Of a DNA stretch of 33,403 nucleotides, positions 22,450 to 30,087 are shown piece after piece. The position numbers and the translations under genes were made by a program. The stretch's first letter is position 1. The number at the start of each line of letters is the position of its first letter. The stretch is from Candidatus Omnitrophica bacterium CG_4_8_14_3_um_filter_43_15 (GTDB lineage Bacteria; Omnitrophota; Gorgyraeia; Taenaricolales; Taenaricolaceae). The notes beneath the pieces were generated by a model, which saw only the letters and a program-made list of their open reading frames with translations, ran no database searches and was not told where the DNA came from. The DNA is taken from the NCBI GenBank assembly GCA_002783585.1, contig PFHB01000032.1, positions 1 through 33,403 of the forward strand, given 5' to 3'.

Positions 22450-23018
22450 AAAAAGCCTTTCTTGCGTTTTGGGGCCTTCTTTTTAATTTCAGGTTTAGAT
22501 TCTTCTTCGGGTTCTACTTGAGATTTTTGCTCAATAATTACTTTTTCCAGGAGGCTTGAATACACCCATCCATAAGCGCCTTCGGGAGGAAGTATTTCAT
22601 ACCATCCGTCGGCATCATCCGCAACAACCGCAACAATATCGCCCTTATTGGCTTGCCCGAGTATGGAAGCGCCAGCGTTAGGCTTGGACCTTATGTTAAG
22701 ATTGGATACCTTGCAGGTATATTTACCTGACTCGTCTTTTTCTATATAGTTTTTAGCAACATAACAATGGGCTGATTCCGGCAAAACAACCTTGTACCAA
22801 TCATAAGATTTGCCTACAACAGACAGTATATCGTCGCTGTTAAGCTTTGACAGCACATCAAAATTCTTGTCAGCCCCTGCCCTTATGTTAACATTATCGA
22901 CTTTGGCCTTGCCTGTAAAAGGAAATTCTTGAACAGACGCGTCATCTTCGGCAAAAATAGAAGCCGCTGATAACAAAAACAGCAAGCCCAATATTAAAAC
23001 TGCAACATGTTTTTTCAT
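22440..23018 (-). CDS. Exported protein with two bacterial SH3 domains
   Basis: The 192-residue protein has a signal peptide (MKKHVAVLILGLLFLLSAAS, cleavage near residue 24). Two SH3b domains follow: about 38-95 (NVNIRAGADKNFDVLSKLNS...) and about 103-160 (NLNIRSKPNAGASILGQANK...). Each has the N-IR-xP/A-x-VL opening and a W-Y/KV strand (DWYKVVLPE, GWYEILPPE). Such domains usually bind peptidoglycan or wall-linked peptides. The C-terminus is Lys/Glu-rich and ends GFLWW. It is two bases below the small basic protein gene. No enzymatic domain is present. Confidence 0.88.
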   Translation of the reverse strand: MKKHVAVLILGLLFLLSAASIFAEDDASVQEFPFTGKAKVDNVNIRAGADKNFDVLSKLNSDDILSVVGKSYDWYKVVLPESAHCYVAKNYIEKDESGKYTCKVSNLNIRSKPNAGASILGQANKGDIVAVVADDADGWYEILPPEGAYGWVYSSLLEKVIIEQKSQVEPEEESKPEIKKKAPKRKKGFLWW

Positions 23019-23019
23019 T

Positions 23020-23337
23020 TTACTTTTTCTTATCCTCTTTCTTCGCTGCCGGCGCCGCTGCCTTGGACGCCTGAGGCGCTGCCCCTGCTTTAGGTGCTGC
23101 TGCTCCTGCCTGAGGCGCTATCCCTGCCTCAACTGCTCCTGCCTCAGCCTCGGGCGCTGCAACCTTTTCCTTCTTTACCTTAACCTTAAGCGTCTTTACT
23201 TTCGGAAGCCCAAAGATCGATTTTGTCTCATCCCACTTTTCTTTTTCCATCAACACGGATAAACGTTCATGCCTTTTTAGAACGCTCCTATGGCCCTTCT
23301 TACCGCTGCCGGTCCTTAAACTCGGGTGCATCGTCAT
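23020..23337 (-). CDS. PVC-type small basic protein (TIGR04137 type) with an Ala/Pro-rich tail
   Basis: I start at the ATG at 23337 (MTMHPSLR...); an upstream TTG would put the GGAGG inside the gene. The first ~50 of 105 residues match the small basic protein family restricted to PVC bacteria: MTMHPSLRTGSGKKGHRSV, then LKRHERLSVLMEKEKWDET and IFGLPK. Family members are usually about 50-70 residues and of unknown, possibly ribosome-linked, role. Here a further ~45 residues of Ala/Pro/Gln/Lys repeats (AAAPKAGAAPQASKAAAPAA) are attached. The upstream region is leader copy C (23338-23448). Confidence 0.8.
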   Translation of the reverse strand: MTMHPSLRTGSGKKGHRSVLKRHERLSVLMEKEKWDETKSIFGLPKVKTLKVKVKKEKVAAPEAEAGAVEAGIAPQAGAAAPKAGAAPQASKAAAPAAKKEDKKK

Positions 23338-23448
23338 ATTGTTTTCCTCCAAATTTTACCCGCACTTAGGGGTAGTAAAATTTGTCCCGAGCCGCATGCT
23401 GTGGGGACACACCTTTAAGGTGTGTCCCCACAAACGGCGAGGGACTTC
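23338..23448 (-). repeat. Dispersed structured leader, copy C (upstream of small basic protein)
   Basis: Shares the outer parts of copies A and B: AAGTCCCTCG at its 5' end, CTCGGGACAAATTTT, and AAAATTTGGAGG before the ATG. The inside differs: CAAATTTTAC/GTAAAATTTG pair directly around CCC...GGG, and the 5' arm contains the 33-base palindrome at 23400-23432 instead of the usual stem. Confidence 0.65.
23400..23432. repeat. 33-base near-perfect palindrome (TGTGGGGACAC...)
   Basis: The arms TGTGGGGACACACCTT and AAGGTGTGTCCCCACA (16 bp) flank one base. It lies inside leader copy C. A related degenerate copy occurs at 23684-23713 within the next gene. Confidence 0.85.
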
Positions 23449-23449
23449 C

Positions 23450-24007
23450 TTATTTCTTTGTTGTTTTGATGTAACAATCCTTGTACTTCTTCCTTACCTG
23501 CGCAAGTACACCTTCTGCCTGCTGCCTGTCAGGATAATCGCCAATGCATAACAAAAAAAACTTGCCGCTTGCTTTTATATAGGCCGGGAATCCCGATTCT
23601 TTTACTTTCAGCATCTGCCTATGGGCTGATTCTTTACCTACATATGTGGCCAGGTGAATCTTATATACCGCGCCTTTTCCCAATGTGGACACTCCTTTAA
23701 GAGGTGTCCCCAGGTTTATGTTAGTTACCGGCGCAGAAATATCTGCTGGTTCGGCGTTCTGCATAACCTGCGCAGGCAAAACAGGGCGCGCCTTATTTTT
23801 TCCGCGTTCAACGCCAATGCAAAACACAATCACGACCAAAACCACCATGGCTATCGATATAAAAATCAGTTTCTCGACAGAAAAACGCAGCATAAAAATT
23901 TTATTCTGCACAAGATTGTTGTTGCCCTTTAAAAAATCAAAGCCCTTTTTGCCGGGTTGAAATTCTTCAAACAATTCTTTCTGTTTTTCTGTGTTTTCGT
24001 AAACCAT
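23450..24007 (-). CDS. SPOR domain membrane protein
   Basis: The 185-residue protein has a charged cytoplasmic N-terminus (EKQKELFEEFQPGKKGFDF), one membrane helix (about 46-68, LIFISIAMVVLVVIVFCIGV), a linker, and a C-terminal SPOR domain (about 110-183: VYKIHLATYVGKESAHRQML, FPAYIKASGKFFLLCIGDYP, then AEGVLAQVRKKY). SPOR domains bind denuded glycan strands, often at the division site. The residues NLGTPLKGVSTLG in the linker (about 97-109) are encoded by a palindromic repeat at 23684-23713. It lies six bases below the winged-helix gene. Confidence 0.85.
   Translation of the reverse strand: MVYENTEKQKELFEEFQPGKKGFDFLKGNNNLVQNKIFMLRFSVEKLIFISIAMVVLVVIVFCIGVERGKNKARPVLPAQVMQNAEPADISAPVTNINLGTPLKGVSTLGKGAVYKIHLATYVGKESAHRQMLKVKESGFPAYIKASGKFFLLCIGDYPDRQQAEGVLAQVRKKYKDCYIKTTKK
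23684..23713. repeat. Palindromic repeat inside the SPOR-protein gene
   Basis: GGACACTCCTT pairs with AAGAGGTGTCC (one wobble, one mismatch). It aligns with the palindrome at 23400-23432 (shared CCTTTAA centre and GTGTCCCCA end) and stays in frame. Confidence 0.65.
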
Positions 24008-24012
24008 AAAAA

Positions 24013-24285
24013 TTACACCTTTTGGCTGTGCGCCTGAAAATACTTTTTTATATCGCGAGCGATTTTTTTAGGCGGCGCATAAGCATAGCCCACAGTGGAG
24101 CTTACCCTGTGAGGAATTAATATGCCTGCCTTGACCAATTCTTCCAGCGCCTTTATCGCAGAGGCGCTGTCAAGGCCTGTCCATGTAGTAATACCTTTAA
24201 GCGTATCGATACTGGACGGATTGGCATTAAAAAAATGCACTACTTTCTTCCTTGCATCCGATTTTATTAATTCTTTTATCTTCAT
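24013..24285 (-). CDS. Small winged-helix-like protein
   Basis: The 90-residue protein looks like a single winged-helix domain of MarR/ArsR style size. Helices are around 4-19 and 27-38 (DTLKGITTWTGLD), a recognition-helix-like segment is SASAIKALEELVKAGILIPH (about 40-59), and the wing is VSSTVGYAYAPP. It is probably a transcription regulator or a DNA-binding adaptor, but the target is unknown. It lies four bases below the HD-GYP stop and six bases above the SPOR gene, in the middle of a long operon, so control of this operon is possible. Confidence 0.6.
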   Translation of the reverse strand: MKIKELIKSDARKKVVHFFNANPSSIDTLKGITTWTGLDSASAIKALEELVKAGILIPHRVSSTVGYAYAPPKKIARDIKKYFQAHSQKV

Positions 24286-24288
24286 CTA

Positions 24289-25668
24289 TTATTTCGCCTT
24301 TAAAAGAGATTTTATATTTGATTTGGCGATTACACGGCAGAATATATCAACTATCTCAGGGTCAAACTGCGTGCCGCTATATTTTTTAATCTCAAAAAGT
24401 GACTCGTCGCAGTTAAGGCATTCCCTGTACGGCTGCTTTGAAACCATGGCCACAAAAGCGTCAACAACAGACATTATCCTTGAACCAAGAGGTATCTGGC
24501 TGCCTTTTAAACCCTTGGGATAGCCGGTACCGTCAAATCGTTCATGGTGATACAGGATGATAGGTATTACGGGTTTTAATACTTCTATCGGCTTTACTAT
24601 CTGAACGCCTTTTATCGGATGTTTCTTTATAATCCTGAATTCCTCGCCTGTAAGCCTTTTTTGTTTTTTCAGTATCTCATCCGGTATCATAACCTTGCCG
24701 GCATCGTGCAATAAAGACGCGTATTTTAAAACCCTTAATTCCTGGGCAGTAACATTTAATTCCTTGGCTACTTCAACAACAAGCTTTACAAACATTGCAG
24801 AATGGGTCTGTATGCTATTAGGCCTTGTATCCAATATCGCCGCCAACGCCTTTATGCTGCCGATGGTAAGTTTTTCCTGCTCCTCATACAATTGGGCATT
24901 TCTTATGGCGATTACCGCCTGTTCGGCAAATGTCGTAAGTATCTCCTTGTCGAATTCGTTAAACGGCTTATCTCCCATCTTGTTTCTTATGCCTATAATT
25001 CCTATGACATCCTCATCGATTAAAGGCACTAAAAGCCTTTTTGGCGTAAGCCTAGAGGCGCCTGTTTTTGCTATGTGAGCCAATATACCATTTAATTTAA
25101 CCTTAACTTTATGTTTCTGAGAATCCTTATTTACATTTACGGATGTCTGAAAGACAAATTTTTTCTTTTTGCCCGGCTCTATCAAAAATATATCGCACAC
25201 CTCTGCGCGCATAACCTGCAGGCAAAGCCTGGCAATCCTTGGCATAAGCTCATCAAGGTCAAGGGTTGAACTTATCAGCCTGTGAACAGTATGTATTGTT
25301 GAAAGCGCTATGGCGCGCGGCCTTATAGTATCATAAAGTTTGGTAAGTTCCATCTCTTTCTGAACTTCCCTCATCAAGGTTTCCGTAAAAACCGCAAATA
25401 GGCGCATAAGCTCATCAGTAACAGGGTATTTAAAACCTAGCGCAATAATAGCCCCATAGAGCTGATTGCCTTGCTTTAACGGCATGGAGAAACCATGACC
25501 TGACTCATTGCTAAATCTCTCGACAGGCTTGTCCTTTGATTCGCCCTTTACCGGCTGAATCTGCCATGTAGCAGGGCCTAACATGGACTCAAAAACCTGT
25601 TCCTGTTTTTTGAGATTGATATTGGCAGAAAGCCTTCTTAAAAATTCCTCTGTGTATTTATCTTTCAT
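24289..25668 (-). CDS. GAF / HD-GYP cyclic-di-GMP phosphodiesterase
   Basis: The 459-residue protein has a GAF-like N-terminus (about 20-110), a second GAF domain (about 125-260; MRAEVCDIFLIEPGKKKKFV and the end FAEQAVIAIRNAQLYEEQEK), and a C-terminal HD-GYP domain (about 270-455). The metal motif is LLHDAGK (about 318-324) and the GYP part is HHERFDGTGYPKGLKG (about 373-388). Both motifs are intact, so c-di-GMP hydrolysis is expected, controlled by whatever the GAF domains sense. It complements the PilZ proteins and riboswitch elsewhere in the window. It starts directly at the dGTPase stop. Confidence 0.93.
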   Translation of the reverse strand: MKDKYTEEFLRRLSANINLKKQEQVFESMLGPATWQIQPVKGESKDKPVERFSNESGHGFSMPLKQGNQLYGAIIALGFKYPVTDELMRLFAVFTETLMREVQKEMELTKLYDTIRPRAIALSTIHTVHRLISSTLDLDELMPRIARLCLQVMRAEVCDIFLIEPGKKKKFVFQTSVNVNKDSQKHKVKVKLNGILAHIAKTGASRLTPKRLLVPLIDEDVIGIIGIRNKMGDKPFNEFDKEILTTFAEQAVIAIRNAQLYEEQEKLTIGSIKALAAILDTRPNSIQTHSAMFVKLVVEVAKELNVTAQELRVLKYASLLHDAGKVMIPDEILKKQKRLTGEEFRIIKKHPIKGVQIVKPIEVLKPVIPIILYHHERFDGTGYPKGLKGSQIPLGSRIMSVVDAFVAMVSKQPYRECLNCDESLFEIKKYSGTQFDPEIVDIFCRVIAKSNIKSLLKAK

Positions 25669-26793
25669 CTACACCCTCTCGTAAGGTTGAAATAATTTTT
25701 TATATTCGTCCTGCGCATACCTGTCGGTCATACCAGCTATATAATCGCATATAACCCTGTGTTTTCCGTCGGCTTTTATGCGGTTGCGAAAATACGGCGG
25801 CAACTGCCCCGGCCTTGAGACATATACCGCGAAAAGTTCATTTATAAACATCCGGGCTTTGTTTGACATGCGCGCTACCTTGTAATGCTGGTAAAGCCGC
25901 TCTTTTAAAAATTCGCGCAAAGGCCTTCTTTTCTCCTGCATATTCCTGCTAAAACAGACAAGCCGTGTTTTTAAGCGCCTTACGTCTAGCACAGTTTTTA
26001 TCTTTTTGTCTTTTATGTTTTTTTCAGATTCTGTTATCAGGTCCGTTACCTGCAGGTTTATAAGATGCCTTATAATCTGAAATCTACGCATATAATCGCT
26101 TATACCCGGATATTTTTTTGTTATGTTTAAATCTATATCATTCCAGAGTTCCACGCATTTTAAATCCTTATCTTTGATAAACCCGCTGGTAAGCCCATCA
26201 TCTAAATCATGATTATCATAGGCTATCTCATCTGCCACATCAACCACCTGCGCCTCAAGCGTAGGAGAAGAACCGGGATTAAACTCTTTTAATCTCGAGG
26301 GCTTATCATATGATGTAGAATGTTTGGCTATGCCCTCTCTTACCTCCCACGAAAGATTAAGCCCCTTAAATTCAGGATAGCGCTCTTCAAGCACATCAAC
26401 CACGCGCAACCCATGGACATTATGGTCAAATCCGCCATGGGACCTCATCAACTCTCTTAGCGTATCCTCTCCGGAATGCCCGAATGGCGTATGCCCCAAA
26501 TCATGCGCAAGCGCAATCGCCTCAGTTAGGTCTTCGTTAATGCCAAGCGCCCTTGCTATTGAACGGGCGATCTGTGCCACCTCAAGTGTATGGGTAAGGC
26601 GCGTGCGGTAATAATCGCCTTCGTGATTGACAAAAACCTGCGTTTTGTATTCCAGACGCCTGAATGCAGTGCTATGAACTATCCTGTCGCGGTCTCTCTG
26701 ATAACAGGACCTGTAAGGATGTTCTTTTTCGCGCCAGGCGCGGCCAAGCGTATCTTTTTCACAAAACGCAAAACTTGCTGATTTGTTTTTCAT
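25669..26793 (-). CDS. dgt: dGTPase-like deoxynucleoside triphosphohydrolase
   Basis: The 374-residue protein hydrolyses dNTPs to deoxynucleoside and triphosphate and so sets the dNTP pool. The family opening RDRDRIVHSTAFRRLEYKTQ (about 31-50) and HTLEVAQIARSIARALGI (about 68-85) precede the HD motif ALAHDLGHTPFGHSGED (about 93-109). EIAYDNHDLDDG later supplies more metal ligands. Length fits the short dGTPase-like proteins. It overlaps the thymidylate-synthase-like gene by TAATG, a pairing that makes sense for nucleotide balance. Confidence 0.93.
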   Translation of the reverse strand: MKNKSASFAFCEKDTLGRAWREKEHPYRSCYQRDRDRIVHSTAFRRLEYKTQVFVNHEGDYYRTRLTHTLEVAQIARSIARALGINEDLTEAIALAHDLGHTPFGHSGEDTLRELMRSHGGFDHNVHGLRVVDVLEERYPEFKGLNLSWEVREGIAKHSTSYDKPSRLKEFNPGSSPTLEAQVVDVADEIAYDNHDLDDGLTSGFIKDKDLKCVELWNDIDLNITKKYPGISDYMRRFQIIRHLINLQVTDLITESEKNIKDKKIKTVLDVRRLKTRLVCFSRNMQEKRRPLREFLKERLYQHYKVARMSNKARMFINELFAVYVSRPGQLPPYFRNRIKADGKHRVICDYIAGMTDRYAQDEYKKLFQPYERV

Positions 26794-27602
26794 TATCGGT
26801 TCTCGCTAAGTAGTTTATTTTTGGCATCCTCAAAAAATGCCTTCGCAAAATCACTGGTCCATGTCCTATCCTTAAATTCTCTTTTTGAAATCAGGTTAAG
26901 AAAATTCTGAAATTCATTGTGGTATGAGCCGTATATATGAAAACTGTCTGTTATATCAACATACCTGCCTATTGACACAGGCCTTTTAGCGATAGCTGAA
27001 ATCCTCTCTGCAATGGACCTCTGTAAATCCGTAAGGGCGAATATATTCATAAATGCCGCCTTGTAGGCGTCTCTTGAGCGCCAGTGAGTGTTCATATTTA
27101 AAACCCAGCCGCCTGATGAATCATCAACCACCCTGCACCATAAACGCTGAAGGCACGGCGGATCATCCGTAAAACAATCCTCCGCAGGGTTCCATGTAAT
27201 GGCCTGGGCCCTTCTTGAATGCGGCGTAGCCGCCAATTTATCAACAATATAATTAACCTGGTCAACGACTTTACCTGAGGCCTCAAAGGCAAAAAATCTC
27301 TTGTGGTATGTATAAGTCCATTTTCCCTCTTCAGGATTAATCCAGTGGTCATGCACGCCGTCAACCACTTCCTGCCGGTAAACCTCCAGGTCTTCCAATC
27401 CGCCGGGAAACGCCCTGTGTATACGCGGCTCTTTCATCGGATCCTTGACAACCATAACCATGGTGCAATCCTTGCTGGCCGCATCACCCGGCTTATCATA
27501 TTCTGTCTGTATCGGTATGCCCTTTTGCCACACGGCAACTACAGATTTTTCCCATGCCTCGGGTAATGTATCCGCTTCTATCAACAACACCGGTATCTGC
27601 AT
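26793..27602 (-). CDS. thyA: Thymidylate synthase-like protein, archaeal-type ThyA
   Basis: The 269-residue protein has the ThyA fold and methylates dUMP with methylene-THF if active. The nucleophilic Cys is in DDPPCLQRL (about 144-152), preceded by HSRRAQAITWNPAED with the phosphate-binding Arg pair. NTHWRSRDAYKAAFMNIFAL (about 165-184) and DSFHIYGSY (about 220-228) are the remaining active-site blocks. Compared with E. coli ThyA (PPCH) it has PPCL, and it resembles the methanogen-type family with a divergent N-terminus. dUMP versus dCMP specificity cannot be decided from sequence alone. It is four bases below the ATPase stop. Confidence 0.82.
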   Translation of the reverse strand: MQIPVLLIEADTLPEAWEKSVVAVWQKGIPIQTEYDKPGDAASKDCTMVMVVKDPMKEPRIHRAFPGGLEDLEVYRQEVVDGVHDHWINPEEGKWTYTYHKRFFAFEASGKVVDQVNYIVDKLAATPHSRRAQAITWNPAEDCFTDDPPCLQRLWCRVVDDSSGGWVLNMNTHWRSRDAYKAAFMNIFALTDLQRSIAERISAIAKRPVSIGRYVDITDSFHIYGSYHNEFQNFLNLISKREFKDRTWTSDFAKAFFEDAKNKLLSENR

Positions 27603-27606
27603 AATA

Positions 27607-29211
27607 TTACAACCTCACCAATTTATATTTTCCGTATAGATCCAGCAAAAGATTAAATGTTTTCAGGTTCCATATCCACACGCCTGAGGACTTGGCCATC
27701 AACTTCGCATTGTCATCCATTCCTTCGGTAACTATAAGTATTTTTCTGTGAAATCTGAATTTTGAGGCCTTTGCGTCTTTTAAAAAATCAGCCACGTGCT
27801 TATCCGTGACCTCGCGCTCCCTTATCTGGCATATCCAGTTTTTCCCTTTTGAATGGCTTATAATATAAGGGCCGTTTTCGCCTATAACCCTTGTTGAGAC
27901 CTCGCTGAATCTGGGCAGTATATACTTTTTATTTTCCAAATCCACTAAATCGTCTCTGAATGCCTTAAAAAGATCGACTGTTTTTTCATACAGGTCATCC
28001 TTGCAGGAACGCATAAAATCAAGGGATGCCTTTTTGAGATTATGCATAAACACTTTCCTGGTGTGCAGGGGGTCCGCTGTAAAATCCATCCTTCTTTTAT
28101 AATAAACGCTCTTGAGCCAGAAACGGAAGGCGCTGTCATCTATTTTATTAAAAACGCCTATCTTTTCAACAAGCCCTGCCGCCTGCATATCAGAAACAGC
28201 TGATTTTATGCTTTTAGCTGAGCCGGCCAAAGACTGCGAAAGCTGCTTCATCCTGCCCTTATGCTGCGAAATAAGCGTAAGCATAGACAACACGTCAACC
28301 CCGTTTTTATTCGCGCAATGTGTGTTTACAATATTAATAAAATGCTGATAAAGCTCCCCTGACGGATTAAACAACGCCTCGTCCAGCGCGGCCTCCAAAA
28401 TAGCCGCTGTAACCCTTGTCTTTTTCTGGGCATCCAAAAGAGACCTGACCTTTTCGCAGATAACCCTCAGATAAAGTGGGTGGCCGTCTGTAAAATTAAT
28501 GATTAAACTCGTGTATTGATCCGATATATCAAAACCTTCCAGCTTTGAGAGGATAAATTCCCTGCTGTCTGAAAAATTAAATTCCTCAAGATTAACCGTC
28601 TCAAAATTACCGAACAACAATTGGAGCTTTTCAGACAATATAAACCTTGCCTGCCTTGGAGATGAGGATGTAACGATATAAAATGTGTTGCGCTGCGCCA
28701 TTATCTTCTTTCCCAGCGCTGAAAACGGGCTTGATACCTTGTATTCGCTTAACTGATCGAATTCCTCTAGTATAACCGCGCAGCGTATGCCTGAATCCGA
28801 ATAAAAGATCTCCGGCAGATCCAGTAAAAGCTCATAGGCCGCGTCATAATTCTTTTTATTTATATTACGTTCTATTTTTTCTATCGCCTCTGCTGTCTTT
28901 GGAAGGCGGCGCCTTGAATCTTTTATAAGCAGGACTAAATCATCTTTCTGCGGTTTTACATTCTTTAAAACCAGGTACCGGTATAATAAAGACCCGATAA
29001 AGCGGTGCGCGAAAAGCCCCAGGGGCTCGTGCCTGGCTTCAACGTATACATACGCTATATTTTCAGAATAAATATCCTTAAGTAAATCCCTTATAAGAAA
29101 TGTCTTTCCTATAAAAGGCTTGCCTAAAACAGCGACATTCTGCCTGAAGCCTGAGTTAAAAGCCTTTAGGCGCTCTATTAACAGGTTTTTTTCTTTAAGC
29201 CTTGTAAGCAT
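27607..29211 (-). CDS. AAA-type ATPase with C-terminal nuclease-like domain
   Basis: The 534-residue protein resembles the archaeal-type ATPase group (STAND/AAA). Walker A is GKPFIGKT (about 31-38), Walker B is AVILEEFDQL (about 142-151), and sensor-like SSSPRQAR follows. A winged-helix part lies about 300-355 (LSMLTLISQHKGRMKQL...). The C-terminal ~100 residues (about 435-534) look like the DUF234-type restriction-endonuclease fold: NWICQIREREVTDKHVADF and SSGVWIWNLKTFNLLLDL. The acidic-Lys catalytic pattern is not obvious, so that domain may be inactive. The role is unknown; these genes are often scattered and horizontally moved. Confidence 0.75.
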   Translation of the reverse strand: MLTRLKEKNLLIERLKAFNSGFRQNVAVLGKPFIGKTFLIRDLLKDIYSENIAYVYVEARHEPLGLFAHRFIGSLLYRYLVLKNVKPQKDDLVLLIKDSRRRLPKTAEAIEKIERNINKKNYDAAYELLLDLPEIFYSDSGIRCAVILEEFDQLSEYKVSSPFSALGKKIMAQRNTFYIVTSSSPRQARFILSEKLQLLFGNFETVNLEEFNFSDSREFILSKLEGFDISDQYTSLIINFTDGHPLYLRVICEKVRSLLDAQKKTRVTAAILEAALDEALFNPSGELYQHFINIVNTHCANKNGVDVLSMLTLISQHKGRMKQLSQSLAGSAKSIKSAVSDMQAAGLVEKIGVFNKIDDSAFRFWLKSVYYKRRMDFTADPLHTRKVFMHNLKKASLDFMRSCKDDLYEKTVDLFKAFRDDLVDLENKKYILPRFSEVSTRVIGENGPYIISHSKGKNWICQIREREVTDKHVADFLKDAKASKFRFHRKILIVTEGMDDNAKLMAKSSGVWIWNLKTFNLLLDLYGKYKLVRL

Positions 29212-29219
29212 ATTTCACT

Positions 29220-29876
29220 TTAACGCGGTAAATAATAAAATGGATTTTGGGGCTTATCGCCCTTTCTTATCTCGAAATGAAGGCATGTCCTGTCAGCCCT
29301 GCCGGATGAACCTGCCTTTGCTATTGCCTGGCCCTGATTTACAGATTCACCGGTTTTCACCAACACAGATGAATTCTGGGCATAAAGCGTTGAGAAACCG
29401 TCAAGATGATCAATTATCACGGTATGGCCCCAGCCTTTTAATTTTGAATCGCAAAATACAACCTTTCCCGAACGCGAAACCAGGACATCAGCGCCTTCTA
29501 TCGCGCATATATCAATGCCTTTATTAAGCAGGCTGTCTTTTTTTGAACCAAAGAAAGATATGGTCTTGCCCTTTACAGGCCATATAAAATCAACCTGCGA
29601 GATTTCTACCGGCTTTACAACATTCGCATTGGGTATAAAAAGCATTTGTCCCGAACTTATCTGGGCCGCGTCAGGGATCCTGTTTATCTTTACTATGTCC
29701 TCGATGGGGACATTATAAAACTTTGATATGCGCCATAATGTCTGGCCTTTGTCAACCTTATGATACAACCCGGGCATATTAGGCCTTGGGATAGGTTTAT
29801 AAATATCCCTGCCGCCTGTTGTCGCGCAGCCGGCGAGAATGAATATGGCTAAAAATAATAGGTAATTCTTTTTCAT
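29220..29876 (-). CDS. LysM / M23-like lipoprotein, probably non-catalytic (NlpD/EnvC-like)
   Basis: The 218-residue lipoprotein has lipobox LAGC (Cys17), a LysM domain (about 39-84, KVDKGQTLWRISKFYNVPIE...) for peptidoglycan binding, and an M23 (LytM) domain (about 95-215). In active M23 enzymes the zinc ligands are His in HxGxD, Asp, and HxH. Here the first reads NKGID (His replaced), the YAH segment reads YAQ, and only CLHFEIR is kept. It should therefore not cut glycan-linked peptides but may activate an amidase, as NlpD and EnvC do. AAGGA precedes the ATG. It lies near tRNA-Gly in the opposite reading order. Confidence 0.88.
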   Translation of the reverse strand: MKKNYLLFLAIFILAGCATTGGRDIYKPIPRPNMPGLYHKVDKGQTLWRISKFYNVPIEDIVKINRIPDAAQISSGQMLFIPNANVVKPVEISQVDFIWPVKGKTISFFGSKKDSLLNKGIDICAIEGADVLVSRSGKVVFCDSKLKGWGHTVIIDHLDGFSTLYAQNSSVLVKTGESVNQGQAIAKAGSSGRADRTCLHFEIRKGDKPQNPFYYLPR

Positions 29877-29889
29877 GTATCCTTTTTTG

Positions 29890-30006
29890 TTCTACTTCGC
29901 CCTACTCAACGTTATTGCTGGTATGGGCTTCGTAGAAACATTCTGCTTCGCCTAATTCCTGCGAAGCCCCACCGCTATTTCTCCAAGCTAGGGGCGAAGC
30001 AGAATG
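29890..30006. repeat. Cluster of inverted repeats beside tRNA-Gly
   Basis: CATTCTGCTTCGCC (29939-29952) pairs perfectly with GGCGAAGCAGAATG (29993-30006). Inside, GCTTCGC (29944-29950) pairs with GCGAAGC (29961-29967). TTCTAC...CCC (29890-29902) pairs with GGG...GTAGAA (29925-29937). Together they fill the gap downstream of the tRNA and overlap its CCA end. Confidence 0.7.
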
Positions 30007-30078
30007 GAGCGAGCGAGGGGAATCGAACCCCCATATACAGCTTGGGAAGCTGTCATTCTACCACTGAATTACGCTCGC
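30005..30078 (-). tRNA. tRNA-Gly (CCC), CCA encoded
   Basis: The acceptor stem GCGAGCG/CGCTCGC is perfect, followed by T-CCA. The D arm is ATTCAGTGGTAGAAT. The anticodon arm is ACAGC-TTCCCAA-GCTGT, anticodon CCC. The T arm is GGGGG-TTCGATT-CCCCT. All parts fit a bacterial tRNA-Gly. The encoded CCA is shared with the inverted repeat that follows. Confidence 0.95.
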
Positions 30079-30087
30079 GAAAGCTTG

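Noticed and set aside
29640-29660. CATTTGTCCCGAAC as another leader-family copy
   Set aside because: Only about ten bases match, and it lies within a coding region without the flanking parts.
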